A DNA stretch of 40,487 bases, from contig WFOE01000103.1 of the NCBI GenBank assembly GCA_015488215.1, positions 1 to 40,487 of the forward strand, read 5' to 3'. The DNA comes from Planctomycetales bacterium. GTDB lineage: Bacteria > Planctomycetota > Planctomycetia > Pirellulales > S012-138. Each line of letters opens with the position of its first letter. Position 1 is the first letter of the stretch. The position numbers and the translations under genes were made by a program. This document shows positions 16,438-26,900 of this stretch, one piece after another. The notes under the pieces were generated by a model. It made no database searches and had not been told where the DNA came from. It worked only from the letters and a program-made list of their open reading frames with translations.

Positions 16438-16883
16438 GGCTTGGGTCTCCCAGCCGCAAGAGAACACGCACCGAGAAGCACCGACGATTTTGGTTCGAAT
16501 TGCCTGTCCGCCAGACGCAACCGCAGTGCCAAGTTGTGACGAAAATCCCAAACTCCACCCCTGACAGTTCGCAAAGCTACAGAAATTCGCCAATAAAAGA
16601 CATCTTTGTCCCTTTAGGAGGTCCGCTTCCGAGGCTCAGGCCCAAGTGTGCGGCCAGTGTGCCAGTGCGCGCCTGCAGTGGGCTGCAGCAGCGCAGGCGG
16701 ATGAAAAAGCAAAAGACGTACTAGACGTACAGAGCCTGACGCCCAACCGGGCAGTCCTCAGCCGCCTTGGCAACCATCCGACTTGGCTGAAGTTCCCAAG
16801 AAGAGAGTGGGAACGAGGCTCAAAGAGACAGGAAGCGGGAGTCGCCTGCCCGGGGAAAAATCCTCCCATGGGCGCAAAGAGAT

Positions 16884-16918
16884 GCCCTTCGCAGGCGGGG
16901 CAGGGACCCGCGAAGGGC
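16884..16918 (-). other. GC-rich hairpin in the gamma-subunit leader
   Basis: Perfect 9-bp inverted repeat GCCCTTCGC (16884-16892) and GCGAAGGGC (16910-16918) with a 17-base loop. It is not followed by a T run in either direction, so it is not a classical intrinsic terminator; it may be a structural or protein-binding element of the leader RNA. Confidence 0.4.
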
Positions 16919-16981
16919 TGGGACGGGGATGTCCGATGCACTGCGTAGTAGCTAGTGCTTTGGCTTTCTCATTACACCTGT

Positions 16982-17009
16982 ATTCTAGCCTCTCTCGCCT
17001 CCTTTGCAA
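16982..17009 (-). promoter_or_regulatory. Candidate promoter for the NXR-like cluster
   Basis: Minus strand TTGCAA, 16-base spacer, TAGAAT, with an A-rich tract upstream that could act as an UP element. The -10 matches the housekeeping consensus at five of six positions. It would start transcription around 16975. Confidence 0.35.
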
Positions 17010-17045
17010 ACCCCCTAATAAGTGGGATTTTTCTTCTTTTTTCTC

Positions 17046-17150
17046 CTAGTCGCCGACGACCACCTTGGCCGAGAGAGCCACCAACAAAAACACGAACACC
17101 GTAACGCACAAAGCTCCCAGGACCGAATGCATCGGCAACGACTTCTCCAC
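17046..17150 (-). CDS. Possible one-helix membrane micro-protein
   Basis: Open frame of 34 codons from GTG 17150; an internal ATG at 17132 gives 28 residues beginning MHSVLGALCVTVF. Almost the whole product is one hydrophobic helix (VLGALCVTVFVFLLVALSA) followed by a short KVVVGD tail. The codons are biased like real coding sequence (many GTG, TTG, TTC). A TTGACA promoter lies about 80 bases upstream on the same strand, and GGAG stands 12 bases before the ATG. It precedes the molybdoenzyme cluster on the same strand, so a role as a membrane anchor or small subunit is conceivable. It could also be chance; no homologue is known to me. Confidence 0.4.
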   Translation of the reverse strand: MEKSLPMHSVLGALCVTVFVFLLVALSAKVVVGD

Positions 17151-17228
17151 AAGTGTTTTTCTTTCCGGAAGTTGTGGTTGCTGGGCTTGTCCCCATGCAG
17201 TCCCAACTCCCTCTGGCGGACACCCGAC

Positions 17229-17257
17229 AGCATGCCCGGTGCCGGGCCATCTGTCAA
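17229..17257 (-). promoter_or_regulatory. Candidate promoter upstream of the micro-ORF
   Basis: Minus strand TTGACA (17252-17257), 17-base spacer, CATGCT (17229-17234). The -35 is perfect and the -10 weak (three of six). A second TTGACA lies 15 bases further upstream (17267-17272), overlapping the guaB promoter on the other strand. Confidence 0.4.
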
Positions 17258-17265
17258 GGGGCCGA

Positions 17266-19703
<2,438 letters not shown>

Positions 19704-19836
19704 CCCAGGTCGCCGGGCCGGTAAGCCGAACTGCATGGATCGGGGGGACCGGCCAGGGGTTGGTTTCCCCCGACTCTTGGGTTTTGCCGTGTTCTTCGCC
19801 GGCGGCGATGACGGCTGCTAGCGTGCCCATCTCCTC

Positions 19837-19865
19837 TTGACCGCCTGGGGGCAAGTGGCTATTCC
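19837..19865 (+). promoter_or_regulatory. Candidate promoter for the DUF6268-like pair
   Basis: TTGACC (19837-19842), 17-base spacer, TATTCC (19860-19865), 60 bases before the first gene of the pair. The -35 matches five of six positions and the -10 three or four of six. Confidence 0.35.
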
Positions 19866-19925
19866 GGGCGTCCCTTTCTGGACACAGGTAGCCCTTGCTG
19901 TTCCGGCTCCAGGTGGACGATGGGC

Positions 19926-21059
19926 ATGTTGGCACGCATCATGTGGGTACTGGCCGGGCTGGCGCTGGTAGCAGTGCCGGTCCAGGCCGTGGCCCAAAGC
20001 AGCGGCACGACCGCTCCGGGTGCATATCCCCCGGGCACGTCGTCCTCTGGCGGAACAGGGATTGCCCCCACTTCGCCCCCTGCGCTAGGTTCGGGCACCC
20101 CGACTACGCCTGCGCCGGCTACTGGTTCCCCTGGCACGGCGATTCCCTCGCTACCCGATTGGGACCCTTACAGCAGCGACCCGTTGAACACAACGCCTGC
20201 AACACCCACGCCGCAGCCGGCCATCACGCCCGATCCGTTCCTGCCCGGCCAAAGCCCCCTGGCCCAGCAGATGCGGTTCTTGCAGCAGGTGCGTTTTGAA
20301 TACACGCTGCTGGGCCGCAACGGCGACCTGGGTCAGAACCAACTGGAACTGTTCGGCACCTTCGTGTTTCCGTTCGCCTACCAGGTGGCTCCGCTGGAAG
20401 TGACACCGGGATTTGCTGTGCAACTTTGGGACGGCCCGGACGGAACCACTGCCTTGACCGACCCGGACTTGCCTGGCCAAACCTATTCGGCTTATCTGGA
20501 CATCGGCTGGCGGCCGCAGTTGACCACGAACTTAAGCGCCGAGCTGGGAGTTCGCCCGGGGGTCTATTCGGACTTTGACCATGTCAGCTCGGATAGCCTG
20601 CGGATCAAAGGCCGGGGCCTGGGTCTGTATCGCTACAACCCGCAATGGCAGATCGTTGCGGGGGTGATTTACCTGGACCGCTTCGACGTGAAGATTCTGC
20701 CCGCCGGGGGGGCGATCTGGACCCCCACGCCCGACGTGCGCTGGGAAATCCTGTTCCCGCAGCCTCGGCTGGCACAGCGGTTGACCACCTGGGGCAATAC
20801 CGAGTGGTGGTGGTACGTCGGCGGGGAATACGGCGGGGACGGCTGGACGGTCCGCCGGGCCAACGGAGCTTCGGATGCCTTCGACTACGACGACCTGCGC
20901 CTGATTGGCGGCTTGGAGTTCCGGCCCGTGGGCTCTCTGGGCGGGCTTCAGGGCCAGATCGAACTGGGCTACATCTTCGACCGCAAGCTGAAATACGTCA
21001 GCGGCCTGCGCTACAAGGCCAAGGACACCATTATGCTGCGGGTGATGTTCATGCGATGA
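19926..21059 (+). CDS. DUF6268-like exported beta-barrel protein, copy 1
   Basis: About 377 residues. AGGTGG stands nine bases before ATG 19926, better placed than for the ATG at 19920. A signal peptide ending in AQA/VAQ is followed by a low-complexity Pro/Thr/Ser/Gly linker (to about 105), then alternating strands such as FEYTLLGRNGDLGQNQLELFGTF, WRPQLTTNLSAELGVRPGV and WWWYVGGEYGGDGWTVRR. The pattern and the closing MLRVMFMR suggest an outer-membrane barrel; DUF6268 is my best family guess. The stop overlaps the next start (ATGA), so it is coupled to a paralogue immediately downstream. Confidence 0.8.
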   Translation: MLARIMWVLAGLALVAVPVQAVAQSSGTTAPGAYPPGTSSSGGTGIAPTSPPALGSGTPTTPAPATGSPGTAIPSLPDWDPYSSDPLNTTPATPTPQPAITPDPFLPGQSPLAQQMRFLQQVRFEYTLLGRNGDLGQNQLELFGTFVFPFAYQVAPLEVTPGFAVQLWDGPDGTTALTDPDLPGQTYSAYLDIGWRPQLTTNLSAELGVRPGVYSDFDHVSSDSLRIKGRGLGLYRYNPQWQIVAGVIYLDRFDVKILPAGGAIWTPTPDVRWEILFPQPRLAQRLTTWGNTEWWWYVGGEYGGDGWTVRRANGASDAFDYDDLRLIGGLEFRPVGSLGGLQGQIELGYIFDRKLKYVSGLRYKAKDTIMLRVMFMR

Positions 21060-22294
21060 CGGCCCCGCACCAGCAAAATGCCGCCCGCATTGCGCCAATG
21101 CGACTGCTTGCCAGGAAAAAACTGCTTGCCAGGAAAAAGTTGACCCACGCCCCCGGTTCTGCAAAGCGGTCCATGTACTCAAACGTCCCGGCCAATTGCC
21201 GAACCAGCTTTGCCCGCGTAGCTTTCTGCCTGCTGGTAGCTGTTGCAGCCGTCGCCGAGCCGGCCTGGGGACAAACGCCTGCGACCACGCAAAGTGGGCT
21301 TTCGCGGCTCCCGGCCCCGGGAACGCTTCCGCCGGGTGGTACGGCGGCGGTGCCGAACCTCTCGGTGACAAGTCAGGTGAATCCGGCCGATGGTGCGGTT
21401 CTCCAAGGGAACGCGTTTCAAGGAACCGGCTCCTTGCCGGTCCGCCCGGCCGGTTACTTGGACCCGGCCGTGGACCATGCGGCCCAAAGTGCTTCGGCCA
21501 CTCCCCAGCCCAACCAAACCGAGCCTGAACCGGAAGGCCCCTGGCAGCAGGCGCGCTGGATTACCGCCTGGGTTTCCGGCAGCGATCCGGGACTGGTGGA
21601 GCAGAAGTGGGACAGCACCTGGGCTTTTCCCACCCTGTCGCGGGAATATCCGCTGGTGATTACGCCGGGGTTCCGCTGGGTGTTTTTCAACGGCCCGGAC
21701 CAGCCACACCTGCCCGCCCGGACCTATGACCTGACACTGGACCTGCGGTGGATTTGCCCCCTGGGCCGAGGGTGGATGCTGGATGTGGCCGTCACGCCCG
21801 GGTTGCACACCGACTTTGAACAGGAAACTTCCAAGGCGTTCCGGCTCCCCGGGCGATTGATCGCCGTTTGGGAACAGAACCCGGCGGTGAAATGGCTCTT
21901 TGGGCTTACGTACCTGGATCGGGACGACGTGCAGTTCCTGCCCGTGGCCGGGTTGATCTGGACCCCCGATGAGTGCCATCGGCTGGAGCTGGCCGTGCCC
22001 AAGCCCCGGTACGCGTATCGCTACTACCACGACGGCCAGGTGAGCCGCTGGTGGTACGTGGCCGGAGAGTTCGGCGGGGGGAGCTGGGCCATCGAACGCC
22101 CCAGCGGCCAGCTCGATGTACTCAACTACTACGACATCCGTCTCGTGGTGGGCTGGGAACAAAAAAGCCGCTCGTTCTGGAACGCTTTCGTCGAGCTGGG
22201 CTACGTGTTCGGCCGCAACGTGGAATACCTGAACACACCCGGGACGTTCGCCCCGGACGATGCGGCCATGATTCGCGCCGGAATCACCTTTTGA
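21056..22294 (+). CDS. DUF6268-like exported beta-barrel protein, copy 2
   Basis: 412 residues from ATG 21056, which overlaps the stop of copy 1; ATGs at 21098 and 21173 are alternatives and the last puts the signal peptide (FARVAFCLLVAVAAVAEPAWGQ region) closest to the N-terminus. The mature protein is a paralogue of copy 1: TPGFRWVFFNGPDQPHLPARTYDL aligns with TPGFAVQLWDGPDGT..., LTYLDRDDVQFLPVAGLIWTPD with VIYLDRFDVKILPAGGAIWTPT, and WWYVAGEFGGGSWAIERPSG with WWYVGGEYGGDGWTVRRANG. Both end in a GYVFGR/GYIFDR strand. Function unknown; probably outer membrane. Confidence 0.8.
   Translation: MTAPHQQNAARIAPMRLLARKKLLARKKLTHAPGSAKRSMYSNVPANCRTSFARVAFCLLVAVAAVAEPAWGQTPATTQSGLSRLPAPGTLPPGGTAAVPNLSVTSQVNPADGAVLQGNAFQGTGSLPVRPAGYLDPAVDHAAQSASATPQPNQTEPEPEGPWQQARWITAWVSGSDPGLVEQKWDSTWAFPTLSREYPLVITPGFRWVFFNGPDQPHLPARTYDLTLDLRWICPLGRGWMLDVAVTPGLHTDFEQETSKAFRLPGRLIAVWEQNPAVKWLFGLTYLDRDDVQFLPVAGLIWTPDECHRLELAVPKPRYAYRYYHDGQVSRWWYVAGEFGGGSWAIERPSGQLDVLNYYDIRLVVGWEQKSRSFWNAFVELGYVFGRNVEYLNTPGTFAPDDAAMIRAGITF
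21106..21139 (+). repeat. Tandem 17-bp direct repeat
   Basis: CTGCTTGCCAGGAAAAA occurs twice back to back just after the second DUF6268-like start, giving the peptide LLARKK twice. It lies in the stretch between the possible starts, so it may be untranslated. Confidence 0.7.
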
Positions 22295-22425
22295 GCGGTT
22301 TTTGAGCGGTCCGGCCCGGGCGATAGCACTGCCAGCGTACAGGTTGGACTTGCTGATCTCGGGGCGGTTCGAGTAAAGCAACACCTTGATTTCCAGGGGT
22401 ATTAATCCGACCCGCAATCGAGCCC

Positions 22426-23904
22426 ATGTGGATTGTTTTCTTTGTCAGTTTTGCCGTCGCACTGGTCCTCACTCCGGCGGCCAGAACGCTGGCCAGTCGC
22501 TGGGGCGTGCTGGATCGTCCCGACGGGCGGCGCAAGCTGCACGCTCAGCCGGTGCCGCTCTGGGGTGGAGTGGCGGTCTATTTTTCGCTGCTGGCAGGTC
22601 TGGCGTTCACCTGGGCCGCACTGGAGCCTCCCGAGGGCTTTACGTCACTTGCCGCCTCGCTGGGGCTTTCGGCCGGATTCGTTTGCCTGCTGGGCTGCGT
22701 GGACGACGTGCGGAACCTGAGCGCCCGATTCAAACTCCTGTTGCAACTGGCCGCCGTTTCGCCCGTGTTGCTGGCCGGGTACGTGGTGCGGGAAATCGTG
22801 GTGTTCGGCGTTCCGGTCCAGTTGGGCTACCTGAGCGTGCCGTTGACTGTTTTGTGGCTCATCGGGTGTATCAATGCACTGAACCTGCTCGATGGCATGG
22901 ACGGCATGGCCACCACGGTGGGGCTTTCCACCGCGCTGATGATGACCGTGATTGCCGTTTCGATGGGCCACAATCACGTGGCCTGGTGCGCGGTGATTCT
23001 GGCCGGAGCGCTGGCGGGCTTTCTGCTTTATAACCTGCCCCCGGCCAGCATCTACCTGGGTGATTCGGGCAGCATGGTCATCGGCCTGGCCTGTGGCATG
23101 TTGGCCATTCAAGGAGCGATGAAAACCACCACCACGCTTTCGCTCACTGCTCCGGCCCTGGTGCTGGCCGTGCCGATGCTGGACACGGCCCTGGCCGTGC
23201 TGCGGCGGAGGCTCACCGGCCAGTCGATTGCCGCCCCGGACCGAGGGCATCTGCACCATCGGCTGCTGGAACGCGGGCTGTCCACCTGGCAGGCACTGTG
23301 CGTGGTGGGGGCGTTGTGCCTGGCCACCGGCGCCCTGGCGGCGGCGGCCACCTGGTTCCGCAGCGACGCGCTGGCCTGGGTTCTGCTGCTCACCTTGTTC
23401 GTCCTGCTGGTGCGACTTCGCATCTTCGGCCATTACGAAACCTCGCTGGTCAAAAGCACCGTGGTCGCTTGGCTTCGCAAAGTGCGCTTGGGGACCGCCG
23501 CCCCGCAGCAACTTCGCGTCGACATGGAAGACTTTCAGCAAGCATTCGAGCTGCTGGCCCGGGAACTTGCCGATTGGGACGCCCTGGAACTGCAAGCCGA
23601 ATGGACCGGCCCGACTCCTGCTGCTCCCTCTTGCACCTGGTGCCACGTGCTGGACCAGGGAAACGGTACCGACACGTGGCAACTGAGCGTCTCGCAGACT
23701 ACCCCCCAACGGCAAACCCTGCTCCTCAAAACGACCATCCGCCGCCGGGGAGGGTTTTCCGCCTGGCATCTGGCCCAGGTGGCCCAGCGGCTCGAAGACT
23801 TTGCCCGATTCTGGGCCCAGCAGTTACCGGAAATCCCCGTGACCGAGCAGCGGCCGGCAGCCGAAGCGCTCCCTCCGGCGACCATTTCCGCCCGGGCAGC
23901 GTAA
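22426..23904 (+). CDS. WecA/MraY-type polyprenyl-phosphate sugar-1-phosphate transferase with C-terminal extension
   Basis: A 492-residue integral membrane protein with about ten hydrophobic segments in its first 350 residues. The family motifs are complete: HAQPVPLWGGVAV (39-51), CVDDVRN with D93-D94, NLLDGMDG (153-160), YLGDSGS (209-215) and DRGHLHHRL (271-279). It transfers a sugar-1-phosphate from a UDP-sugar to undecaprenyl phosphate at the inner face of the cytoplasmic membrane, starting a surface glycan; the histidine-rich loop favours the WecA/TagO group over MraY. Residues from about 350 on form a soluble extension of some 140 residues (LRVDMEDFQQAFELLAREL...) that I cannot assign. 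The convergent epimerase gene next door suggests shared glycan synthesis. Confidence 0.9.
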   Translation: MWIVFFVSFAVALVLTPAARTLASRWGVLDRPDGRRKLHAQPVPLWGGVAVYFSLLAGLAFTWAALEPPEGFTSLAASLGLSAGFVCLLGCVDDVRNLSARFKLLLQLAAVSPVLLAGYVVREIVVFGVPVQLGYLSVPLTVLWLIGCINALNLLDGMDGMATTVGLSTALMMTVIAVSMGHNHVAWCAVILAGALAGFLLYNLPPASIYLGDSGSMVIGLACGMLAIQGAMKTTTTLSLTAPALVLAVPMLDTALAVLRRRLTGQSIAAPDRGHLHHRLLERGLSTWQALCVVGALCLATGALAAAATWFRSDALAWVLLLTLFVLLVRLRIFGHYETSLVKSTVVAWLRKVRLGTAAPQQLRVDMEDFQQAFELLARELADWDALELQAEWTGPTPAAPSCTWCHVLDQGNGTDTWQLSVSQTTPQRQTLLLKTTIRRRGGFSAWHLAQVAQRLEDFARFWAQQLPEIPVTEQRPAAEALPPATISARAA

Positions 23905-23942
23905 TCGTTGCGGCATCCCTCGCCCAGTCTACGCCCACCGGA

Positions 23943-24899
23943 CTAATTGCCGGGGGCCGGAACGGTCGCCCGGTCGGCAAAGTAGCGGGCCGTGCTCTCC
24001 AGACCTTCCCGCAACGACACCTGCGGCCGGTAGCCCAACACCTGCCGGGCCAGCGTGATGTCGGCCAGACTCTGGTGGATGTCGCCGGGCCGGGGCGGAT
24101 CAAACCGCGGCCGGATCGGGCGTTGGAAAATCTCACCCAGCGTCTCAAGCAGCTCCAGCAACGTCGTGCTACGGCCACTGCCCACGTTGAATGTTCGCCC
24201 GGGGGCCTCGGGGCATTGAGCCGCCAGCAGGTTGGCCTGCACCACGTCGCTTACATGCACGAAGTCGCGGCTTTGGGTCCCGTCGCCGAACACCACGGGC
24301 TGCCCTCCCGTGACGATCGCGTGCACAAAACGCGGAATCACCGCGGCGTAGGGGCCGTTGGGGTCCTGCCGCGGACCGTAGATGTTGAAGTACCGCAGCA
24401 CCACCGTTTCCAGCCCGAAACTGTGATAGAAACTGCGGCAGTAAAACTCTCCGGCCAGCTTGGCCGCCCCGTAGGGGGAAACCGGCTCCACCGGATCGGA
24501 TTCGCGTTTGGCGGCCGTGGGCTGGTCTCCATAGGCGCTACTGGAACCGGCGTAGATGAACCGCTTCACGCCCGCCCGGCGGGCCGCATCCAGCAGCACC
24601 AGCGTGCCGGTGGCACAGGCCCGATGGGTATCCTCGGGCCGTTCCAGACTAAGCGGCACGCTGGCCAACGCGGCGTGATGGAACACCCACTCTACGCCTT
24701 CGGTGGCCGCTTGGGCCGCCTGGGGGTCGGCCACGTCGCCCCGGAGGAACTCAATCTGCGAGTGCACTTCGGCCAGATTCTCCAGCGAGCCGGTGGAAAG
24801 ATCGTCCAGCACGCGCACCTGGTGCCCTTGTTCCACCAATCGGGCCACCAGATGGGAGCCAACAAACCCGGCCCCGCCGGTTACCAACACACGAGTCAT
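23943..24899 (-). CDS. NAD-dependent nucleotide-sugar epimerase (extended SDR)
   Basis: A 318-residue extended short-chain dehydrogenase. The NAD-binding motif GGAGFVG (8-14), catalytic Y143 and K147 in SPYGAAK, and S120/S121 in AGSSSAYG are present, with RYFNIYGPRQDPNGPYAAVIP typical of UDP-GlcNAc/UDP-glucose 4-epimerases of the WbpP/TviC type. The ATG at 24899 was chosen because AGGAAC precedes it and the SDR motif then sits at the usual distance; the frame stays open upstream but reads as non-protein. It is transcribed towards the sugar-phosphate transferase gene, 38 bases from it. A dehydratase role is less likely given the YFNIYGPR and GSGRSTT segments. Confidence 0.9.
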   Translation of the reverse strand: MTRVLVTGGAGFVGSHLVARLVEQGHQVRVLDDLSTGSLENLAEVHSQIEFLRGDVADPQAAQAATEGVEWVFHHAALASVPLSLERPEDTHRACATGTLVLLDAARRAGVKRFIYAGSSSAYGDQPTAAKRESDPVEPVSPYGAAKLAGEFYCRSFYHSFGLETVVLRYFNIYGPRQDPNGPYAAVIPRFVHAIVTGGQPVVFGDGTQSRDFVHVSDVVQANLLAAQCPEAPGRTFNVGSGRSTTLLELLETLGEIFQRPIRPRFDPPRPGDIHQSLADITLARQVLGYRPQVSLREGLESTARYFADRATVPAPGN

Positions 24900-25253
24900 G
24901 CTCTTGTTCCTCGCTTTCTCTCGAGGTGGCAAAGGGCAGGCGGCGCACCTGTTCATTGAACTCTACCTTGCCCCCGGCCGCCAGAGCAGCCAAAAGCTGC
25001 CTGTCCTTCCAGACGGCAAAAACCGGAAAAGCGGAATAACCCGAAACCTTGCAGACGCCCGGCCCCGGCCCCACAGCGGGCTTCGACCCCCGGGGGGAAC
25101 ATCCTATACTTGTACGTTTTCCCGGTATGTTTATGCCTGAGAGAGGCGCGGGCGGACGTTTGAGCAACGCGCCCGGCAACTCGACCGTAGCGAGCCTGAA
25201 CCAACTCGGTCGAAGACGAGCCGCCGCTTGCCCACGTTGCGGAGGGCCGGAGG
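24900..25253. other. Divergent intergenic region with structured trkH leader
   Basis: 354 bases between divergent genes. It contains a candidate promoter (25082-25110) and a leader of about 135 bases rich in base pairing. Pairings visible: GCCT/AGGC (hairpin GCCT-GAGAG-AGGC), CGGGCG with CGCCCG enclosing CGTT/AACG, and CGACCG with CGGTCG. The order AGAGAGG ... CCCGGCAAC resembles part of a SAM-I riboswitch, but the later conserved GGUGCCAAUUCC is missing. Confidence 0.45.
25082..25110 (+). promoter_or_regulatory. Candidate trkH promoter
   Basis: TATACT (25105-25110) is a good -10; the segment 17 bases upstream, TTCGAC, is a poor -35. Transcription would start about 135 bases before the ATG. 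Confidence 0.3.
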
Positions 25254-26795
25254 ATGAACTACCGATTGGTGGCCCACGGGCTGATGTTCGTGGCTCTGGC
25301 CGTGGCCGTGGCCATGCTGACCAGCCTGCCGTGGGCCGTGCCGCAACTGAGCCACACGCCGCGTTTCGAGGCAGGACCGTTCTTCGGCATGTTGGGCTCC
25401 GCCCTGGCCAGTGCGGCGGTGGCGGCTGCGCTGTGGCTGTTCGGACGCAGGGCCAGCGGCACGCTTTATCGCAAGGAAGCCATCGCCGTGGTGGGCCTGG
25501 GCTGGCTGCTGGCTTCGGCCCTGGGGGCCTTGCCGTTTCTGCTCTGCGGCTGCCACGTGGGTCCGGAACAGCCGATGGGAGTGGTGGACGCGTTTTTCGA
25601 ATCCGCCTCGGGCTTTTCGGGCACGGGGGCCACGGTCATTACCGATCTGGAAACTCCGGAACTGGTCCCCCGCTGCGTGCTGTTCTGGCGGTCGATGACG
25701 CACTTTCTGGGCGGCTTGGGTTTTATGGTGTTGTTCGTGGCCGTGCTGGGACAGGGTTCGTTGGGCCGGATGCTGATGCTGACCGAAATGTCCGGCCCGA
25801 CCAAAAGCGTCACCCATTCCCGGGCGCAGGTGGCCGCGTTGGCGTTCGCTTCGGTTTACTTGGTGCTCAACGCAGCACTGGTGGTGGCATTGTTGCTGAT
25901 GGGCGTTTCGTTGTTCGACGCGTTGTGCCACGCCTTCGGCACGGTGGCCACGGGGGGGTTCAGCACCTACAACGACTCGGTGGCCCATTTCCAATCCCCG
26001 GCCATCGAATGGACCATCGCCGTGTTCATGATCCTGGCCTGCACCAACTTTTCTCTGCTCTATCTGACGGCGATGCGGCGCAGCCTGGGTCCCATGATGG
26101 AAAACGTCGAGTTCCGCGTTTATCTGGCCGTGCTGGGGCTGGGCACGGTGGCCGTCTGGCTCTCGGGAATCCTGGCCCGGGATTTCTCCTCCTGGGGCGA
26201 GGGCGCCCGCTACAGCTTTTTTCAGGTGGCTTCCATCATTACCAACACGGGCTTTGCCACGCAGGACTTCGACCGCTGGAACCAGTTCGCCCGAGCGGCG
26301 TTGTTCCTGCTGATGTTTGTGGGTGGTTGTGCGGGCAGCACCAGTTGCAGCATCAAGGTGATCCGGCACATCCTGGTGTTCAAGATTCTGCGGCTGGAAC
26401 TGGAGCGCAAGTTCCACCCCAACGTCATCCGCCCGCTCAAAGTGGGCAAAGAGGTGTGGGACGACGCCGAGCTTCCCCGGGACATCCTGGCTTATTTCAC
26501 CCTGGTGTTGGTGGTGTTCGTCTTAGGGTGGCTGGCCCTGGTGTTGCTGGAGCCGACGGCAACCTGGACCGTGCAAGGACGCAGCCCCAACGACAAGCTA
26601 ATCGACTGTGCCAGCGCCGTGGCGGCGACGATCAACGGCGTCGGCCCCGGCCTGGGCACCGTCGGCGCGGCCCAGAACTACCAGGATTTCCATACAGTGA
26701 CCAAACTGCTGCTCAGCTTCTTCATGCTGCTGGGCCGCCTGGAGTTCTTCCCGCTGCTGGTGATGTTCTTCCCCAGGTTCTGGACCGGCGAATAA
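25254..26795 (+). CDS. trkH: TrkH/KtrB-family potassium uptake protein
   Basis: A 513-residue membrane protein with the fourfold MPM architecture of K+ transporters. The four selectivity-filter loops are readable in order: ESASGFSGTGATV (117-128), FGTVATGGFST, IITNTGFAT and ATINGVGPGLGTVGA. It moves K+ (or Na+) through the cytoplasmic membrane and normally binds a TrkA-type NAD/ATP-regulated ring; no trkA is found in this window. GGAGGG lies seven bases before the ATG. The long structured leader hints at RNA-level control. Length and filter residues are normal. Confidence 0.95.
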   Translation: MNYRLVAHGLMFVALAVAVAMLTSLPWAVPQLSHTPRFEAGPFFGMLGSALASAAVAAALWLFGRRASGTLYRKEAIAVVGLGWLLASALGALPFLLCGCHVGPEQPMGVVDAFFESASGFSGTGATVITDLETPELVPRCVLFWRSMTHFLGGLGFMVLFVAVLGQGSLGRMLMLTEMSGPTKSVTHSRAQVAALAFASVYLVLNAALVVALLLMGVSLFDALCHAFGTVATGGFSTYNDSVAHFQSPAIEWTIAVFMILACTNFSLLYLTAMRRSLGPMMENVEFRVYLAVLGLGTVAVWLSGILARDFSSWGEGARYSFFQVASIITNTGFATQDFDRWNQFARAALFLLMFVGGCAGSTSCSIKVIRHILVFKILRLELERKFHPNVIRPLKVGKEVWDDAELPRDILAYFTLVLVVFVLGWLALVLLEPTATWTVQGRSPNDKLIDCASAVAATINGVGPGLGTVGAAQNYQDFHTVTKLLLSFFMLLGRLEFFPLLVMFFPRFWTGE

Positions 26796-26900
26796 ACTCA
26801 GCGCCGTTAGATTGCCATGCCCCCGGGCAGGGAACTATTCTGGTAGCTCGGGTCCCCAGCCCATGCGGCCAGCCTGAAGGGGCCATCCAGGAGCAATGCG

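Larger units (their letters stand above)
16438..17045. other. Long untranslated region upstream of the gamma subunit gene
   Basis: 608 bases with no convincing gene. On the minus strand it holds a candidate promoter (16982-17009) and then a leader of about 540 bases before the gamma ATG. The leader contains a strong hairpin (16884-16892 with 16910-16918, nine base pairs GCCCTTCGC/GCGAAGGGC) and a weaker TTCCCA/TGGGAA stem near 16794-16814. A purine-rich A tract (minus strand, 17027-17045) lies just upstream of the promoter. Confidence 0.5.

Noticed and set aside
16884-16918. Intrinsic terminator
   Set aside because: A strong stem but no T run follows on either strand.
16646-16948. Plus-strand frame of 100 codons
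   Set aside because: No ribosome-binding site, unusual composition, and covers a hairpin region upstream of the gamma gene.
25117-25215. SAM-I riboswitch
   Set aside because: Only two of the conserved blocks are present and the GGUGCCAAUUCC block is absent; the gene is a K+ transporter. Kept only as an unclassified structured leader.
25133-25253. Frame in the trkH leader with a CPRCGG zinc-ribbon-like piece
   Set aside because: The frame runs on as a shadow of trkH for hundreds of codons, and the stretch shows RNA pairing; the CPRCGG text is likely chance.
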